From: Spirogloea muscicola
Taxonomy: Eukaryota > Streptophyta > Zygnematophyceae > Spirogloeales > Spirogloeaceae
Length of the DNA: 32,372 bases
Assembly: GCA_009602725.1 (NCBI GenBank)
Contig: WELB01000012.1
Location: forward strand, 577,487-609,858
Direction: 5' to 3'
Of this stretch, positions 1 to 11,269 are shown in pieces. How positions within the stretch are numbered: the stretch's first letter is position 1; every line of letters starts with the position of its first letter. Below the pieces are notes generated by a model. That model made no database searches and had not been told where the DNA came from. It saw only the letters and a program-made list of their open reading frames with translations. The position numbers were made by a program, and so were the translations under genes.

Positions 1-228
<228 letters not shown>

Positions 229-358
229 CACAACGCTCGCTCCAGCCCCCCCATATGACTCCACTCTCTTCGTGCTCCTCGCTGCCTGCCTTTTCTCGCT
301 TTGCTTCTACCTTCTTCTTCTGATCGCCTGCCCACTTCGTCGGCGGTCGCGTGCGCAG

Positions 359-1834
359 CGAGAAGGACATTGACGAGGTCCTGCAGGCCCACACGGTGTT
401 TGCGAACGTCTCCAAGGGCCTCGTAGCCAGCTCGCACGACCTCAAGGCCGCCTTCGGCACTGATGACCACGATGTCATCTGCCGCAAGGTGAGCGCCGCC
501 ACCCCGAGATAGGACCCACCTCACAGTTTTCGCATCTCTCAGCTCAGGTCAGGCTCAGGCCAGGCAGGCGCCGTGTGCAGATCCTGGACCAAGGCGAGTT
601 CCAGGTGTCTGACAAGGAGCGCGACGTGGCGCTGAGCAGCCAGTTCCGGGACGTGGCGACGACGGTCATGGACCGCACGATCAACCCGGCCACGCAGCGG
701 CCGTACACCATGGGCACGATCGAGCGCCTCATGCGCGACGCGCACTTCTCGCTGGACCCCCACAAGGGCACCAAGCAGCAGGTCCCGCCGCGCCGCCGCT
801 GAGCCTCCGAGCTGCGGTCGTCCCGGCAGCTTCGACGCTGTCTCATCTGCCAGCCGCTTTCCCGGACGGCGGTGGTCTTCGCCCAGGCCCACCGTTGCAA
901 AGGGGGCACGGCAGCCATGGAGCACTCTCATGACCTGCTCCAGGTGGTGGTCGTGCTGATGCAGGCGCTGGAGCTGATAAGGGAGCTGGAGCAGCGCTTC
1001 CCCATCCGGCGCGCCCGCATGAAGCTCTCCCTCTCTGCAGCGGCGCCAGAGCGGGCGCGAGTGGAGGAGGCACTGCAGTCTTGGGGCGCCCAGGTCGAAA
1101 TGCGCATCGAGGCCGCCGCCAACAGATGCTTCACAGTGGTGAGGCGCCGTGCTCACAGCACTCAGCAACTTATTTCTCGGGGTTAAGGAGTTAAGCTCTC
1201 TTTTATGTAGGGTCAGGGGTTCAGTGACGGGATTGAGTGTTTGGGATATAGAGGCGAGTCCTGATCTCTAAGGTGGCGGCTGTTGCAGGTCTACCAGGTG
1301 GAGCCGGGGCGGTTCCGCGAGTGTGAGGCGCTGGCGCGCGAGGTGCACGGTCGGCAGGAGGTCGTGACCATGGCGGTGCAGCAAGAGGGAAGTGCCAGCT
1401 TCGACACCCTCGGCGACGACGACGACGGCGACGACCGCAGAAGAGAGCCGCACACTGGAGCACCATCAAGGCAGCAAGGAATTGGACCTGCCACGACAGA
1501 GGACCTGATTGTCAAGAACTTCTCAGAGGACCTCATGGTTCGGGACCCTGGTGATCAGATCAAGATTGGCAACGGTGCCACCGCTTCGCCAGCGAGTACC
1601 ACCGGCAAAGGGCTGCCAGTGGTCGGGGCTGGCCGCAAGGATGGGCTCCGTTGTACGACTTGCAGGGTCGCGTTTGACACTGCGCACGAGCACCGCGAGC
1701 ACTTCAAGTCTGAGTGGCACCGTCACAATCTACGGCGCAAAGTCCAGGACCTGCCGCCGCTATCAGCAGCCGACTGCCTCGCTGATGTCGAGATTGAGGA
1801 CCTGACCAACGATCTTGACCAGTACAGCCGCTAA
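359..1834 (+). CDS. SBDS: SBDS ribosome maturation protein (5'-partial, 4 exons)
   Basis: SBDS works with the GTPase EFL1 to release eIF6 from the 60S subunit in late cytoplasmic ribosome maturation. I read exons at 359-488, 581-781, 965-1138 and 1289-1834, joined by GT-AG introns. The phases agree throughout: the first exon starts with the last base of a Val codon and the others join at phase 0. Recognisable SBDS stretches are [43 protein letters not shown] and [12 protein letters not shown]. The last exon adds the plant/algal extension: an acidic linker, then a C2H2 zinc finger (C-X2-C-X12-H-X5-H, 1652-1717), then a tail ending LDQYSR. About 349 residues are visible. The N-terminal ~45-50 residues, including the true start, lie outside the window or beyond the CT repeat. 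The intron after 781 has a weak donor, GTCCCG. The gene converges on GUF1. Confidence 0.93.
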
Positions 1835-1943
1835 GTGCTGCCCATGCCTCGGTGTACTAGTGAATCTGGGGTCCTTGCATGCTGTACTGGCCAGCATGCT
1901 GTCCTAGTTGACAGTTGAATTCTCCAACGATGAGAGCCAAGAT

Positions 1944-1948
1944 TGTAA
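1944..1948 (+). promoter_or_regulatory. Putative TGTAA poly(A) signal of SBDS
   Basis: TGTAA lies 110 nt after the SBDS stop. It is the common polyadenylation signal of chlorophyte algae. The assignment rests on position only. Confidence 0.4.
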
Positions 1949-2136
1949 GTTGGTCATTGCTTGCTGGCAGCAAGCCTCTGAGTGTGGTATGCAAGAAGGT
2001 CTGATTGGATGGAGCAGGACTCTGAGCAGACTAGCTCCACAACATATTGCAGAGCAGAAGGGGCCTCAGTCACGGTTGTTGGATTCGCTGTGACCAGGTC
2101 TCACTACTAATGTCAAGTCAAATCTGAGGGCTAGAT

Positions 2137-2141
2137 TTACA
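2137..2141 (-). promoter_or_regulatory. Putative TGTAA poly(A) signal of GUF1
   Basis: TTACA on the + strand reads TGTAA on -, about 103 nt past the GUF1 stop. The spacing matches the SBDS signal on the other strand. The call is positional. Confidence 0.4.
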
Positions 2142-2243
2142 GGGTACTGCATGATCAAATAATCATAATGTTCTCGTACGCCACTTCTATGTCTATCCTT
2201 AATCCAGAGAGTGGAGCATCTTGAGATCTGCCAGGGGCCAGAA

Positions 2244-5200
2244 TCAGCCAACCCTGAGGAGCTGGTGAAATGCCTCCTGGGGGATGTCCACAGAGCCAAC
2301 GCGCTTCATCCGCCTCTTGCCCTCCTTCTGCTTCTCCAGCAGCTTGCGCTTGCGCGAGACGTCTCCACCGTAGCACTTGGCCAGCACGTTCTTCCGCATC
2401 GCTGGCAGCCTGCCACACAGACGATTTGAGTGCCCATCGTGAATTTCTGTGGAATAGGGCCATGCTATTTAGTTGTAACCACTATGACTTTGCGTGTTGC
2501 ATGTACTACATGCAACATTCAAAGCTGCAGCCATTAAGATAACCTTTGCGGTATGCTACGTGAATGTCATTGCTAATGGCCTCAAGGAATTATTGTCAAT
2601 GTTATGTGCGTCCGGAACGATAGTGCTTGCCAGAGCATGCTGCAAGATTGAATCTTACGTTTCCCTGGCAATGACTTTGCCCCCAATCGCAGCCTGGATA
2701 GCAACCTCAAACATCTGCCTGCGCACATTCATGTGTTTCATCGAATTCTTGTGAGCTGTAGCATGCATGGATTATAGCATGAGACATTGTCCGCAACTGT
2801 ATCCAATTGCCATGCCACAAGCTTGCTCCCGTTACAGAACTCAGCCGTTCAGCTTGCATGCAAGCCCATGGTGTTGAGGCAGAAAGCAAAGCCTGACAGC
2901 CCTTCAGCTCCAGCAGGATGCGAACCTGTCAATAGTGGCCCGCAGCTTCTCCACAAGGCTCTTGCCCACACGCTGCGCCTTTGAGCGGTGCACGATGAAT
3001 GCGAGCGCATCTATGCCCTGCCCATTCAGCATCACATCCACCTTCACCATATCCGACGCCTGGTAGCTGCTAGCTTGCACCACGTAGTGGCCGCAATCAA
3101 GGGCAGTCCAGAGAATATCAACATCTCATGACATGCCACTGAAGGCAATCTCACAAGACGCAACTGTGCTTAAAAGGCCTGCAAGACTTCACACCAGGAA
3201 CTGAAGTACCTCGGCACGGTTGGCTGCTTCAAAATGCTCACCCTGCATCTTCGTAATCGAACGACGCATACCCAGATGTAATGCTCTTCAACTCGTCCAC
3301 AAAATCTGTCACCACCTCTTTCAGGGGAAGGCGGTACTTGAGAACGGCCCTTTCCCTGGGCACATATCCAGAGAGCACAAAGCTTTAGATGCCTTGGACT
3401 CACTTCACATCAATGACGACAACAAACAGGACAGAGTAAGTTGCTGTATTCTTGATACTACTTCATTTGAAGCTCGGTCACGAGATCTCAACATACCCAT
3501 CAAGGAACGTGTATTCCATCTGCTCTCCCCTCCTGTCTGAACAAAGAGTCATGATGCTGCCGACATTCCTGGCCACCCATACCACTTTGTAAGTTTGTTG
3601 CCACACCCACAACTCTCTAGGCAACCACGCTCATAGAGGGACTCGTGGCCTAAGAGTAGTTTGCTTAGTACTGGTGCATAAACTTCTCAATGAAGAGCTA
3701 CAAACGTCATTGATTGTTTGCCTCCCGTCTATAGTGGTTGAGAGCAGGTGTAAGGGCCAGTACTTGCTAGGAGTGACAATGGTTGCCATCAGGGTTGGCT
3801 CCCAACAGTTGACCAGCTTCTTGCCAGGGGAGGACAAAATCGCAGCAGGATTACGTACATCGACCTTGCTGCAAGCCAGCCCAGATTATCATCCTCGTTG
3901 CAAGGCAAGAGCATTTCAAGCCAAGAGAAGCCATCAAACCCTACCATAGTGCAAGTTGCAATTGCAACGACCATTCAGTACTTGGCAACATGCACAGGCC
4001 AGTGCTTGCTTCCCATGGACTCCAAACTCTGCCTTGATTCAAGGCTTCAGCATTGCTGCCAAAGGAAAGGCCAGAAGGGTAGTACCTGCCGTCCTGATAT
4101 TCAAAAATGTACGGTACTGTTGGAGTGGTCGTGATAACTTGAGCTCCATACTCCTGCTCATCCATTGCTCAAAATGAGCACCACTAGCACATTGATAGCA
4201 AATAGTAGTGAAATCAGGTCCGCAGTCAGTTGCTAAGGGTCGCTACAAGCTTTGCCAGAAAGGCGGCCTTGAAGGCAAGGCGGCCTTAGATTCTATATCA
4301 ACCACCCTTATCACCTGATCCAGACGCTGGTGAAATACGTCCATGTGAAGTAATCCTAAGAAACCGCACCTGCAGGAGCATTTAGTCCACTAACTGACAC
4401 TCAGAGTTCAACATAGATGTCTACCTTGCACAGCACAACACTGACCTGACCTTCCACACCAATGACAGGACTTGGCAGGACAGTTCCTTGCAGCTTCTTC
4501 ACATGCTTGCACAAAGTCGTCGTGTAGTCTGAGGAACATTGGGCAATCCTAATGCACTCAGCAATGCTGTATGGACCTGTAGCCAGCACCCAAGGCTCCA
4601 GAGCTCTCCCTCTGGACAGACACAGAGGCGTCGTTGCAGGTGAGCTTCTCAATTGCACTGCCGAGCACCTCAAAATCAGAGCCGTCAACCGGATATACAC
4701 CGGCAAACACCATGTGCTTTGCTTCCTTGAAGCCTGCACCCAAGTGAAAAGCACTGACTTGTTGATTAACAGCTGGCAGCTGGTAGAGATTCACATAAGG
4801 CCAATCAATAACTAAGAAAGACAGTCAGGTTGCCAAGTCGAATGAGGTCATGGACACTGACTGCCTTAGAAGACTGATAGTATGAGATAGGATAGCTTTT
4901 GGAGTATGACTTGAAGCTTGACACTTTCAGCTCTCAAGTCCAATCAGATGCCAGACACAATGCGGTGTATGATGACTCCAGATCTTGGATGTACAGCAGT
5001 ATGCCAAGGCAAATTTGCAACAAGGCACGATGGCCTACTGACCTGGAAGACTCACGACGTCCCTTTGGGCGTCATGCAGGGTGTCGCCAATCTTGGCCTC
5101 CTGGGTGCTGCGCATGCCGGGGATGACATAGCCGACCTGCCCAGTGAGCAGCACGCCCGTGGGCGTCAGCTCGGGGTGCATGATGCCCACGTCGAGTGCC

Positions 5201-7029
5201 TCATATGTCAGGCCGCTGGCTGCGGACTGCAGCATAGTGCCTTTCTTCACACTCCCATCCACAACTGCCACGTGGCAGATGACGCCCCTGTGTTGAAATG
5301 GCAAGCTCAATGTAGCCAAGTGGATTCAGTGCATCGCTGGGAGTTAGCCATTGCTTCCTGATGCAGCCTAGGAGGGGAACTCTAGCCGTAGACTGTTAAG
5401 CCCGCCACTGCTCCTATAGCCAATTCCCCATCATTCTTGGACCTCATTCCCCTCACATACAGTGCAAGCCGAAGCACACTTCAGACTTGCTTCCATTAAG
5501 GCTCTTATTTATGTAAGCCCAAACACCCAACCGCATTACGTGCTAATCCAAGAATCCTTGACCTCAGAAATCAAGAAGCTCACGACTACATGCAGCGCAA
5601 GAAAAGTGGTAATGATGGCCAGAGTTGTGAGCATCCCAAGGCAGACCTGTAAAGGTCATAGTGAGAGTCCAGGAGAAGCATGCGCAAGGGCGCCTCAGGA
5701 TCACCCTGAGGTGCTGGCACTCCTTCTATGACAGCAGGCAGGATAGCCTGGATGGCAAGCACAATGAAACTAGGACACTTTATAAGCGTTCCAAAGCAGG
5801 CTTTGGTGTAATCAATTGCCTGCACAGTTGTCTACAGACAATGCTCCAGAAGTGTCAGGCAAACAGTACAAATCTTAAAAGGGTCGGGCTCGAAAGCGCT
5901 TGACATGAGATTCTAGGCTGCAGAACCCTACCCTTTACCCTCATGCCCCATTTAGAGGCTAGAAAGGCGAAATTGCAGCTGAAGTGTACGGCAGGCTGGC
6001 TCAGTTCTGGTGTGATGTTTTGCAGCCAATGTAGTGTATTTTCCTTAGTGGCTTCAATCTCAACATCCACAAATACTGATCAGGTGCACAAGCAGTCACT
6101 TTGAACACTTTCTAGCGATTATTGAGGTGCCAGAGTGATCGACCTCGAGCCCCTGACCGGTCTTGGCAGACGTGAGGAGGCAGGCGGCAGGGTCGATGTC
6201 AAAGGCGGCCTTCATCTGCTGCCCGACGGCGGCGGGGTCGGTGCCGGGCTGGTCGATCTTGTTGATGACCGGGATGACGGCGAGGCCTGCGTCAAAGGCC
6301 AGGTAGAAGTTGGCGATCGTCTGCGCCTGCACGCCCTGCCCTGCATCCACCAGCAGCAGCACGCCCTGGCACGCCGCCAGCGACCTCGACACCTGCCTCA
6401 GCAAATGTGGGCAGCAAGCAGCGTCCCCCATCAATGCTGCCCATTGTGTCACTTAGCCAATGCAGATACTGAACCTTAGCTCCTGACCCATAGGACCTCA
6501 GAACCAGCTTTGCTGTGAGCGAGTCACCTGAGGCGCTAACTGGGAGCGCCGAGCAACGGCAGGAGAGCTCAGAGATGCGGCCTGCATGGGAAGGAGCGTG
6601 CCTCATAGCTGAAGTCCACGTGGCCGGGCGTGTCGATGAGGTTGAGGAGGTAGTCCCCCGCGGGCTGCCTGCCGCCGCAGCGCGCCCGCGCCGCCTCGGT
6701 GTACCGGTACAGCATCGCCGCGCTCTGCGCCTTGACGGTGATCCCCCGCTCCCGCTCCACCTGCATCCACCGAGAGTTCGCGTCAGGCCAAGGGTGTTAG
6801 GGTTAGGGTGTTAGGTTTAGGGCTGGCACACCGAGCGGCGGCGGCGGCGGCGGCGGCGGAGGCGCACCTGCAGCTTGTCCAGGTACTGCGGCTGAGCGGC
6901 GCCGCGCTTGATGGTGCCGGTGAGCTCCAGCAGGCGGTCCGCCAGCGTCGACTTGCCGTGGTCCACGTGCGCCACGACCGAGAAGTTGCGCACGCGCGCC
7001 GGCGGGTAGCGCGCCACGTCCGTAGCCAT
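2244..7029 (-). CDS. GUF1: GUF1/LepA translation elongation factor 4 (14 exons, complete)
   Basis: EF4 is a ribosome-bound GTPase that back-translocates or remodels stalled organellar ribosomes. The closest remembered match is the plant mitochondrial GUF1 type. Exons, 5' to 3': 7029-6868, 6760-6602, 6392-6144, 5747-5647, 5287-5043, 4733-4577, 4369-4315, 4153-4086, 3868-3764, 3568-3497, 3355-3242, 3066-2926, 2718-2659, 2409-2244. They total 1,854 bp, or 617 residues, with every junction in phase. G motifs: AHVDHGKST (residues 20-28), RERGIT (57-62), DTPGH (97-101), NKID (151-154), SAK (182-184). Later landmarks are [41 protein letters not shown] and the EF4-specific tail [19 protein letters not shown]...[10 protein letters not shown]. 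An in-frame TGA lies 42 nt upstream of the ATG, so this is the first start unless an upstream exon exists. Only about 10 residues precede the conserved fold, so no clear transit peptide is seen. Intron 2 starts with GC. Confidence 0.96.
6600..6601 (-). other. GC donor of GUF1 intron 2
   Basis: Exon 2 must end after ...HVDFSYE because the next exon opens with [10 protein letters not shown], the normal continuation. The bases after the GAG codon are GC, followed by ACGC. A GT donor further in would read into a stop. This is a GC-AG intron, or else a base error. Confidence 0.75.
6791..6822 (+). repeat. Short interstitial telomere-like repeat
   Basis: This is a degenerate run of GTTAGGG and TTTAGGG-like units inside GUF1 intron 1. 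TTTAGGG is the plant and many-algae telomere unit. A single related unit also occurs near 16845. With only about four units and flanking genes on both sides, it is not a chromosome end. Confidence 0.6.
6836..6860. repeat. (CGG)n triplet repeat in GUF1 intron 1
   Basis: A run of CGG/GGC triplets lies within intron 1, a few bases from the exon 1 donor. A second triplet tract (7041-7068) lies just 5' of the start codon, so exon 1 is bracketed by GC-rich triplets. Confidence 0.85.
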
Positions 7030-7040
7030 GCCGCCCCCGC

Positions 7041-7068
7041 AGCGGCGGCGGCGGCGGCGGCGGCGGCG
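7041..7068. repeat. (CGG)n triplet repeat in GUF1 5' leader
   Basis: A run of CGG triplets lies 12-40 bp upstream of the GUF1 start codon, probably in the 5' UTR. The frames that read it as poly-Pro or poly-Ala are not continuous with the GUF1 frame. Confidence 0.85.
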
Positions 7069-7266
7069 TCATGGCGGCCGGGCCGGCGCCATGACGCCAC
7101 GGCGGCCAGCCTACAGAAACAGCTCCGGTCTGCCGCCAGCGCCGCTGATGAGCCGATGAACTGACGAGCTGCCTGGAACCTGCCCAGGACGACCTGCCTT
7201 ATGCTGGCATGCAAGCATACAGGCTTCTGAGCTTTGTGCACCAGCAATGCATGGCTTCGCGTGCAG

Positions 7267-7431
7267 GCAAGCTGGGGGCCTCGTCAGGCAATGCGCTTTC
7301 TTGAAACACAGAACAATAAGTTGGATCGACAAACTTCAGAGACAACCAGGGATTTCATGCTTCTGTCATTCCTTCGGAAAATTGGTCCTGTCAAAGCAAG
7401 GCGAGTGTGTGAGCTTGTAACTGATGAATGA
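7267..7431 (+). other. Possible unassigned 3' exon
   Basis: A GCAG acceptor-like site precedes an open frame of 54 codons plus stop. It reads like a real C-terminus and includes FLRKIGPVKARRVCELVTDE, which resembles a helix-hairpin-helix-like stretch. No upstream exon could be joined with confidence in the 240 bp shared with the GUF1 5' end. An ATG at 7291 would give a 46-residue peptide. The family is not recognised, and this could be chance. Confidence 0.25.
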
Positions 7432-8248
7432 AGTCCTGATCAAGCATTCATCAATAAAAGTGCCAGAGGACAGAGATTAGCACACTGTCTTTGGCTTGCC
7501 GAACAGACAGGACTGGTCAGGTGAGCTTGAGCTGGTCAGGTTGTGCAAGTGAGCACTGCCGATCCGGAGCCTCAATGGCTGGGGTAAATGAAGTTGGTGG
7601 CTGCTGCCGCCAACCCCTGCCATTTCCTGCATTTGCTGCAAGGCGATGGTAACTACTGACATTAGCTTATTACTGAGCAACTTCCTCGCCCGCACTTCTG
7701 CCAGTGGGCTAGGAAAGGCCTTGCTTGGCATACTGAGAGACTCTGTAGTGCAGCCACAGGCTTGGCTGGCAAGCCTGAAGGTGACACGTAATGATGACAG
7801 CAGCAACCTCTTGCTGTCATGCCAGTTGCTTAAGATCAAAACAAGGACTTTAAGGTGGCCGTAGCGTGGGCACAGCTTTGCAGATCTGAAGTCTGCCAGA
7901 CCCAGACTTGGACTCCTTTGCACAGCACAGCTTAAGTCCAAAGGACTATCTTTCTGCAGGAGGTCACAGAGACGTATATGTTGTAAAGGTGGCACGCTGA
8001 AAGACATCAACTAGGTATCAAGGTATATAGCGCAGGTCTTTGGTGACACTATCAGATTCAAATCAGATGGATGTTTTCGTACCACGAGTACAGATACCAG
8101 ATGCGTGCGTGACACTTAAGCAAAGTCTTGATGAGTCTTTGGGCCAAAATGCGGCTCTTAAACTGCCACTCTATTGCCTCAAGGGTCAGGCACTGTGCGC
8201 GACACTGCTTGCCAGGCTACAGCAAAGCTGCAGCAAGGCAGGGAAGGC
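7432..8248. other. Unassigned spacer
   Basis: The spacer lies between the possible exon above and the 3' end of the first cysteine-rich gene. A 177-codon open frame on - (8010-7477) is Leu/Ser-rich with no motif I recognise. The region is probably the 3' UTR of the cysteine-rich gene plus spacer. Confidence 0.4.
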
Positions 8249-9708
8249 CTATGGAGGGCACACATTCGTTGAGACACAGATGAAACCACCACCAGCGGGC
8301 TTGTTGCAGCATATCTGCACAGGGACATATTTTTTGATTTAAGTCAAGCTTCCACATATCTACCGCAAGGAGAATAATACCACCATCAGCACATGGACAG
8401 GCTGACCCTGTATTGCTAAGTTACATTTGCAGGTAAGAGCCACTGCGTAAGCATGCCAGATCCTATAGCGTCACTGAGTGCACAATGCAGCTGCACCCAT
8501 GGAAATGGGAAGTCCTGAATGGCTGCAATACCTGGCCAGCCGGGCAGCAGAGGGACTTCACACCACTTGCAGCCTTCACGTAGCAGACACGCTTGGACGG
8601 GACACATCGATGTGTGGTAGGGCAGCACGCATAGCCAACAGGGCAGACCGCAATTGCAGTGCTAGGAGGAGGCAGGGGGCAGATGCTCTGCCCGGGAACA
8701 CAGCGTCCCTGCAAGACCCACAGAAATGCTTAGCAGGGTCCACGAGAACTTCATGTGGAGTAGATGAGATGTCCTACCACACATTCAGGAACACTGACCA
8801 GATAATTTTATTAAATGGCGTCAGAGTGGCCATGCTTCGCCTGTCAATAGGAGCTTCATATACCAGCAGAGCTCGTCACATGACCAACTACAATAACAAT
8901 CACCTACGACAGACAAGTGGAATCAGGTGGCTTTACCTGGTAGCAGATTTCATTTGCATTGCAGCAGCCACAGGTCTGATTTTGGCGAAGGCACTGCAGA
9001 AGAAAGCACACTACTGGATCAGCACACAAAAGTTTGTGCATGTATAAGTTAGCCTCCAAAGCATTCATTGGCCTTGCTGGCATGAGGACTTGGCAATCGA
9101 GGGCAGGCCAGCAGCTACATAGGGTTGCCTGACCAACTTGACATAGGGTATTTGTGTGAGGGTAGTCTCTTTAAGCTGCGACCGCATTGCCTTGAAAGAC
9201 AGAACATTCTCCTGTTCATGCATTTGTGCAAGCTGCTTTGGTTGCGAGTTTCACTTGTGGTCAACTGCACTATCTGCAGCAGCAGCATCTAGGCTCAATG
9301 TTGAGGGCGAGAGAGGCCGTTACAGAAGAGGGGAACTGACATAGCAGCACTGCGAGTTGCAGAAAGGTTCACAGACGGTCTGGGCCTCAGTGTGGTGCGC
9401 TGTTGCTGATAGCCAGGATAGGCAACACATTTTCAGCTTGATGATGTACTCATTAGGAAGCAGCAATGGAGAAGCAGCAGGAGGGCGTTGCCAGCATGCA
9501 AGGGCCTTCCTACTGGGCCACTGGAGGTACACTTCAGAGTGTGCAACTAGCCAGGCAGTTGAGAGCTAGATGAAAGAGAGTTGTGGCGAGGTCTATCAAC
9601 GCCACAGAAGGAGAGCATGCCATAGAGCTCTGGTAAGCCTGAATGCAGGTGACCACTACCTGCAAGGAGCACGAGGAGGGCGACCAGGGCAGTAACTCTG
9701 AGAGCCAT
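8249..9708 (-). CDS. Secreted 22-cysteine protein, paralogue A (5 exons)
   Basis: This gene encodes a small secreted cysteine-rich protein of unknown role. I assembled it from exons 9708-9660, 9405-9341, 8993-8937, 8708-8532 and 8314-8249. All junctions are GT-AG and in phase, giving 414 bp, or 137 residues. It starts MALRVTALVALLVLLA, a clear signal peptide, so secretion or the cell wall is likely. The mature part carries 22 Cys with many CC pairs: EAQTVCEPFCNSQCC, CLRQNQTCGCC, CPVGYACCPTTHRC, SLCCPAGQICC, ending TNVCPP. The CPVGYACCP and CCPAGQ spacing recalls granulin or knottin half-domains, but it does not fit the full granulin pattern. An even cysteine count suggests up to 11 disulfides. 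The tandem paralogue B has the same exon sizes, which strongly supports the model. Confidence 0.85.
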
Positions 9709-10190
9709 GGCTGGCTGACAGGGGAGGAGTGGGGGAGCTGGTAGAGAAGCCGGGATGAGTGAGGCGTCAAGCAGTAGATTGTTATAGCAGCGCTCGCGTC
9801 ATTGAGGCGCCAGTAGTAATGGATGGCAGCGACATGCTCCGCAGCTTTGCCGGCTCAGCGGGCCGCACGCGTTGCGGGGGGGAAGAGAAGCTTGCGTTTT
9901 GCGCCTTCCGGCCCTTTCACACTAGTACATACCTTTGGGCTGGCCTCCCACAGCTGTTGCCTTACATTGATGGAGGTGTTTCTTTTCTACAAAGGAAGGC
10001 GCCGTTGAACATCTTTGGGGGGGTTGGGGCAGGGCTTCCTCCTGGGCCCCAGCGAGGAGAGGAGAGTAGCCGCTTGGGTGACAGGATCGGGGGTAGCCCA
10101 GAGAGGCCGTCGAGCCGATGGGCAAGCAAGGGAGCCCGGCCACGAGACCGACGGCGAGCGGGGCGACGATGGTGCTGATGACGGGTGGTG
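9709..10190. other. Upstream region of paralogue A
   Basis: This stretch holds the presumed promoter and 5' UTR of the gene on -. No convincing TATA box is visible. A degenerate copy of the short hairpin repeat (GGGCTGGCC...CACAGC) starts near 9937. The rest is unassigned. Confidence 0.4.
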
Positions 10191-10206
10191 AGAGAAGGCG
10201 CATGGT

Positions 10207-10300
10207 GCGCATGAAATGGAAGGGTGGCTACTTCAAGCCAATGCTTTGTTCAGACAGAACTTAGTCCAAGAATGAGGATACATGCATTGAACCCTATGGT
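10207..10300 (-). mobile_element. LINE family 1 3'-UTR fragment
   Basis: Read on -, this matches the 3' UTR that follows the intact LINE (23440-23550) and the one at 26400-26300. Shared words include GCGCATGAAAT and AAGCCAATG...TTGTTCAGACAGAA. It is 5'-truncated and contains no ORF sequence. A similar fragment lies at 31041-31135. Confidence 0.5.
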
Positions 10301-10324
10301 AGAGTGTGGCTAGGTAAGGTCGTC

Positions 10325-10565
10325 TGCAGACGTGAATTAGTCCGCTGCCTAAATAAGCCGACCGGTTCCGTTGGTGGGGCCGCGGTGGGGCCGCCCCCCC
10401 CCAGAGCGGCCGACGACGGCGCCATGCGCGGCACGGCCCGGCCCGGCACCACCCCGGCGGGACGGACGGGAATCTCGCGGTGGCGAACGTGCTTGAGCCC
10501 CGCGGTTCACGGCGGGCCGTGCCAGTGGCTCCGGTGAAGGCGGCGGCCCCCCTGGCATATCCGAC
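10325..10565. repeat. Dispersed GC-rich repeat, copy 1
   Basis: This GC-rich block is recognisably similar to 31255-31455 in the same orientation. Shared words in order are TGAATTA, GCCGACCGG, GGTGGGGCC and GGCGCGGCCC-like stretches, then CCCCGCG...GACGGC. Both copies follow a LINE family 1 3'-UTR fragment by a few tens to 100 bp, so they may have moved together. The class is unknown. Confidence 0.5.
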
Positions 10566-10794
10566 CCTCCCGCCCGCCCGCCCGCACGCCTTGCACGCAC
10601 GCGCCGTCATCCTCTGCGGGTGCCCGCCGGGCGCACGACGCCCGGGCCTGGCCACCCGCAGCTCTTACCCGCCAGCACTTCCTCGCTTGCCCTCTCGTCT
10701 CCTTCCTTGGGCTGGCTGGTCACTGAGTGCGTCGTAGCCACGACTCCCTGTGTGCTTCCCTGGCTCCCCTCGGTTTTCGTCATTCTTTTTCCCA

Positions 10795-11100
10795 AAGGCC
10801 GGCCTCTCACAGCCACAGCCCTCTCCTGGAAGCGTCTTTCTCTCTGTTTACAGCCCGCGCCCCCTTCTGAAGAGCCACTTTTTGCAGCCGGCCCTCCGTC
10901 GGCCCCTGTCGATGCAGAAGCAGCTCCACTTGAGTGGGCGAGGGCTGTGAACAGCCAGCCCACAAAAGAGCGAACAAGGGCCAGAGAAGCCGGAAAGCGG
11001 AGACCACCAAAGGCGAAGCAGAGGAACGAAGAAGATAAGCTTAGTCAGCAGCCTTGTCCGACTTGTGGGCTGGCCTTTCATTAGAAGCCATTGCCCACAG
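10795..11100. repeat. Cluster of short hairpin repeats
   Basis: At least three copies or pieces of the GGGCTG hairpin repeat lie here. A degenerate + copy starts near 10797. A perfect hairpin read on - (GGGCTG, 8-nt loop, CAGCCC) is at 10942-10961. A + piece with GGGCTGGCCTTTCA starts near 11065. The flanks share the CTCTCCTGGAAGCG motif seen near 18590. Confidence 0.6.
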
Positions 11101-11112
11101 ACCTCGCCTCCT

Positions 11113-11265
11113 TCATGAGCGCTGCTTATCTTGCTTCTTCGTCTGGAAGCTCAGTGTCTTTCCCTTGGAGGTATCTTCCATATTCTTCACCTTTTCCTTC
11201 TTCCGTTGATCATGCATGGACAATGTCCTTACAAGGAGCCCCTTCAGCCCCTGACTAAGTTCGCT
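11113..11265 (-). other. Possible Lys-rich C-terminal exon
   Basis: On -, an open frame without an acceptable start ends in a very Lys/Gln-rich tail: MHDQRKKEKVKNMEDTSKG, then KTLSFQTKKQDKQRS and stop. Such composition is typical of real nuclear protein tails and unlike the surrounding repeats. Upstream sequence on - (11470-11400) also has exon-like open stretches, but I could not join them with confidence. The family is not recognised. Confidence 0.25.
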
Positions 11266-11269
11266 TGAC

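Larger units (their letters stand above)
1835..2243. other. Convergent intergenic spacer
   Basis: This 409 bp between the SBDS and GUF1 stops should hold both 3' UTRs. TGTAA motifs occur on + at 1944 and on - at 2141. I see no other coding or repeat structure in it. Confidence 0.6.

Noticed and set aside
539-1168. 209-codon ORF on -
   Set aside because: It lies antisense to SBDS exons and introns. The + strand has clear conserved protein and splice sites.
6791-6822. Chromosome end
   Set aside because: Only a few degenerate telomere-like units, inside an intron with genes on both sides.
6783-7247. 154-codon ORF on - over the GUF1 start
   Set aside because: It runs through the CGG repeat as poly-Ala and is out of frame with GUF1.
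7477-8010. 177-codon ORF on -
   Set aside because: Leu/Ser-rich with no motif, no splice logic and no relation to neighbours. More likely 3' UTR or spacer.
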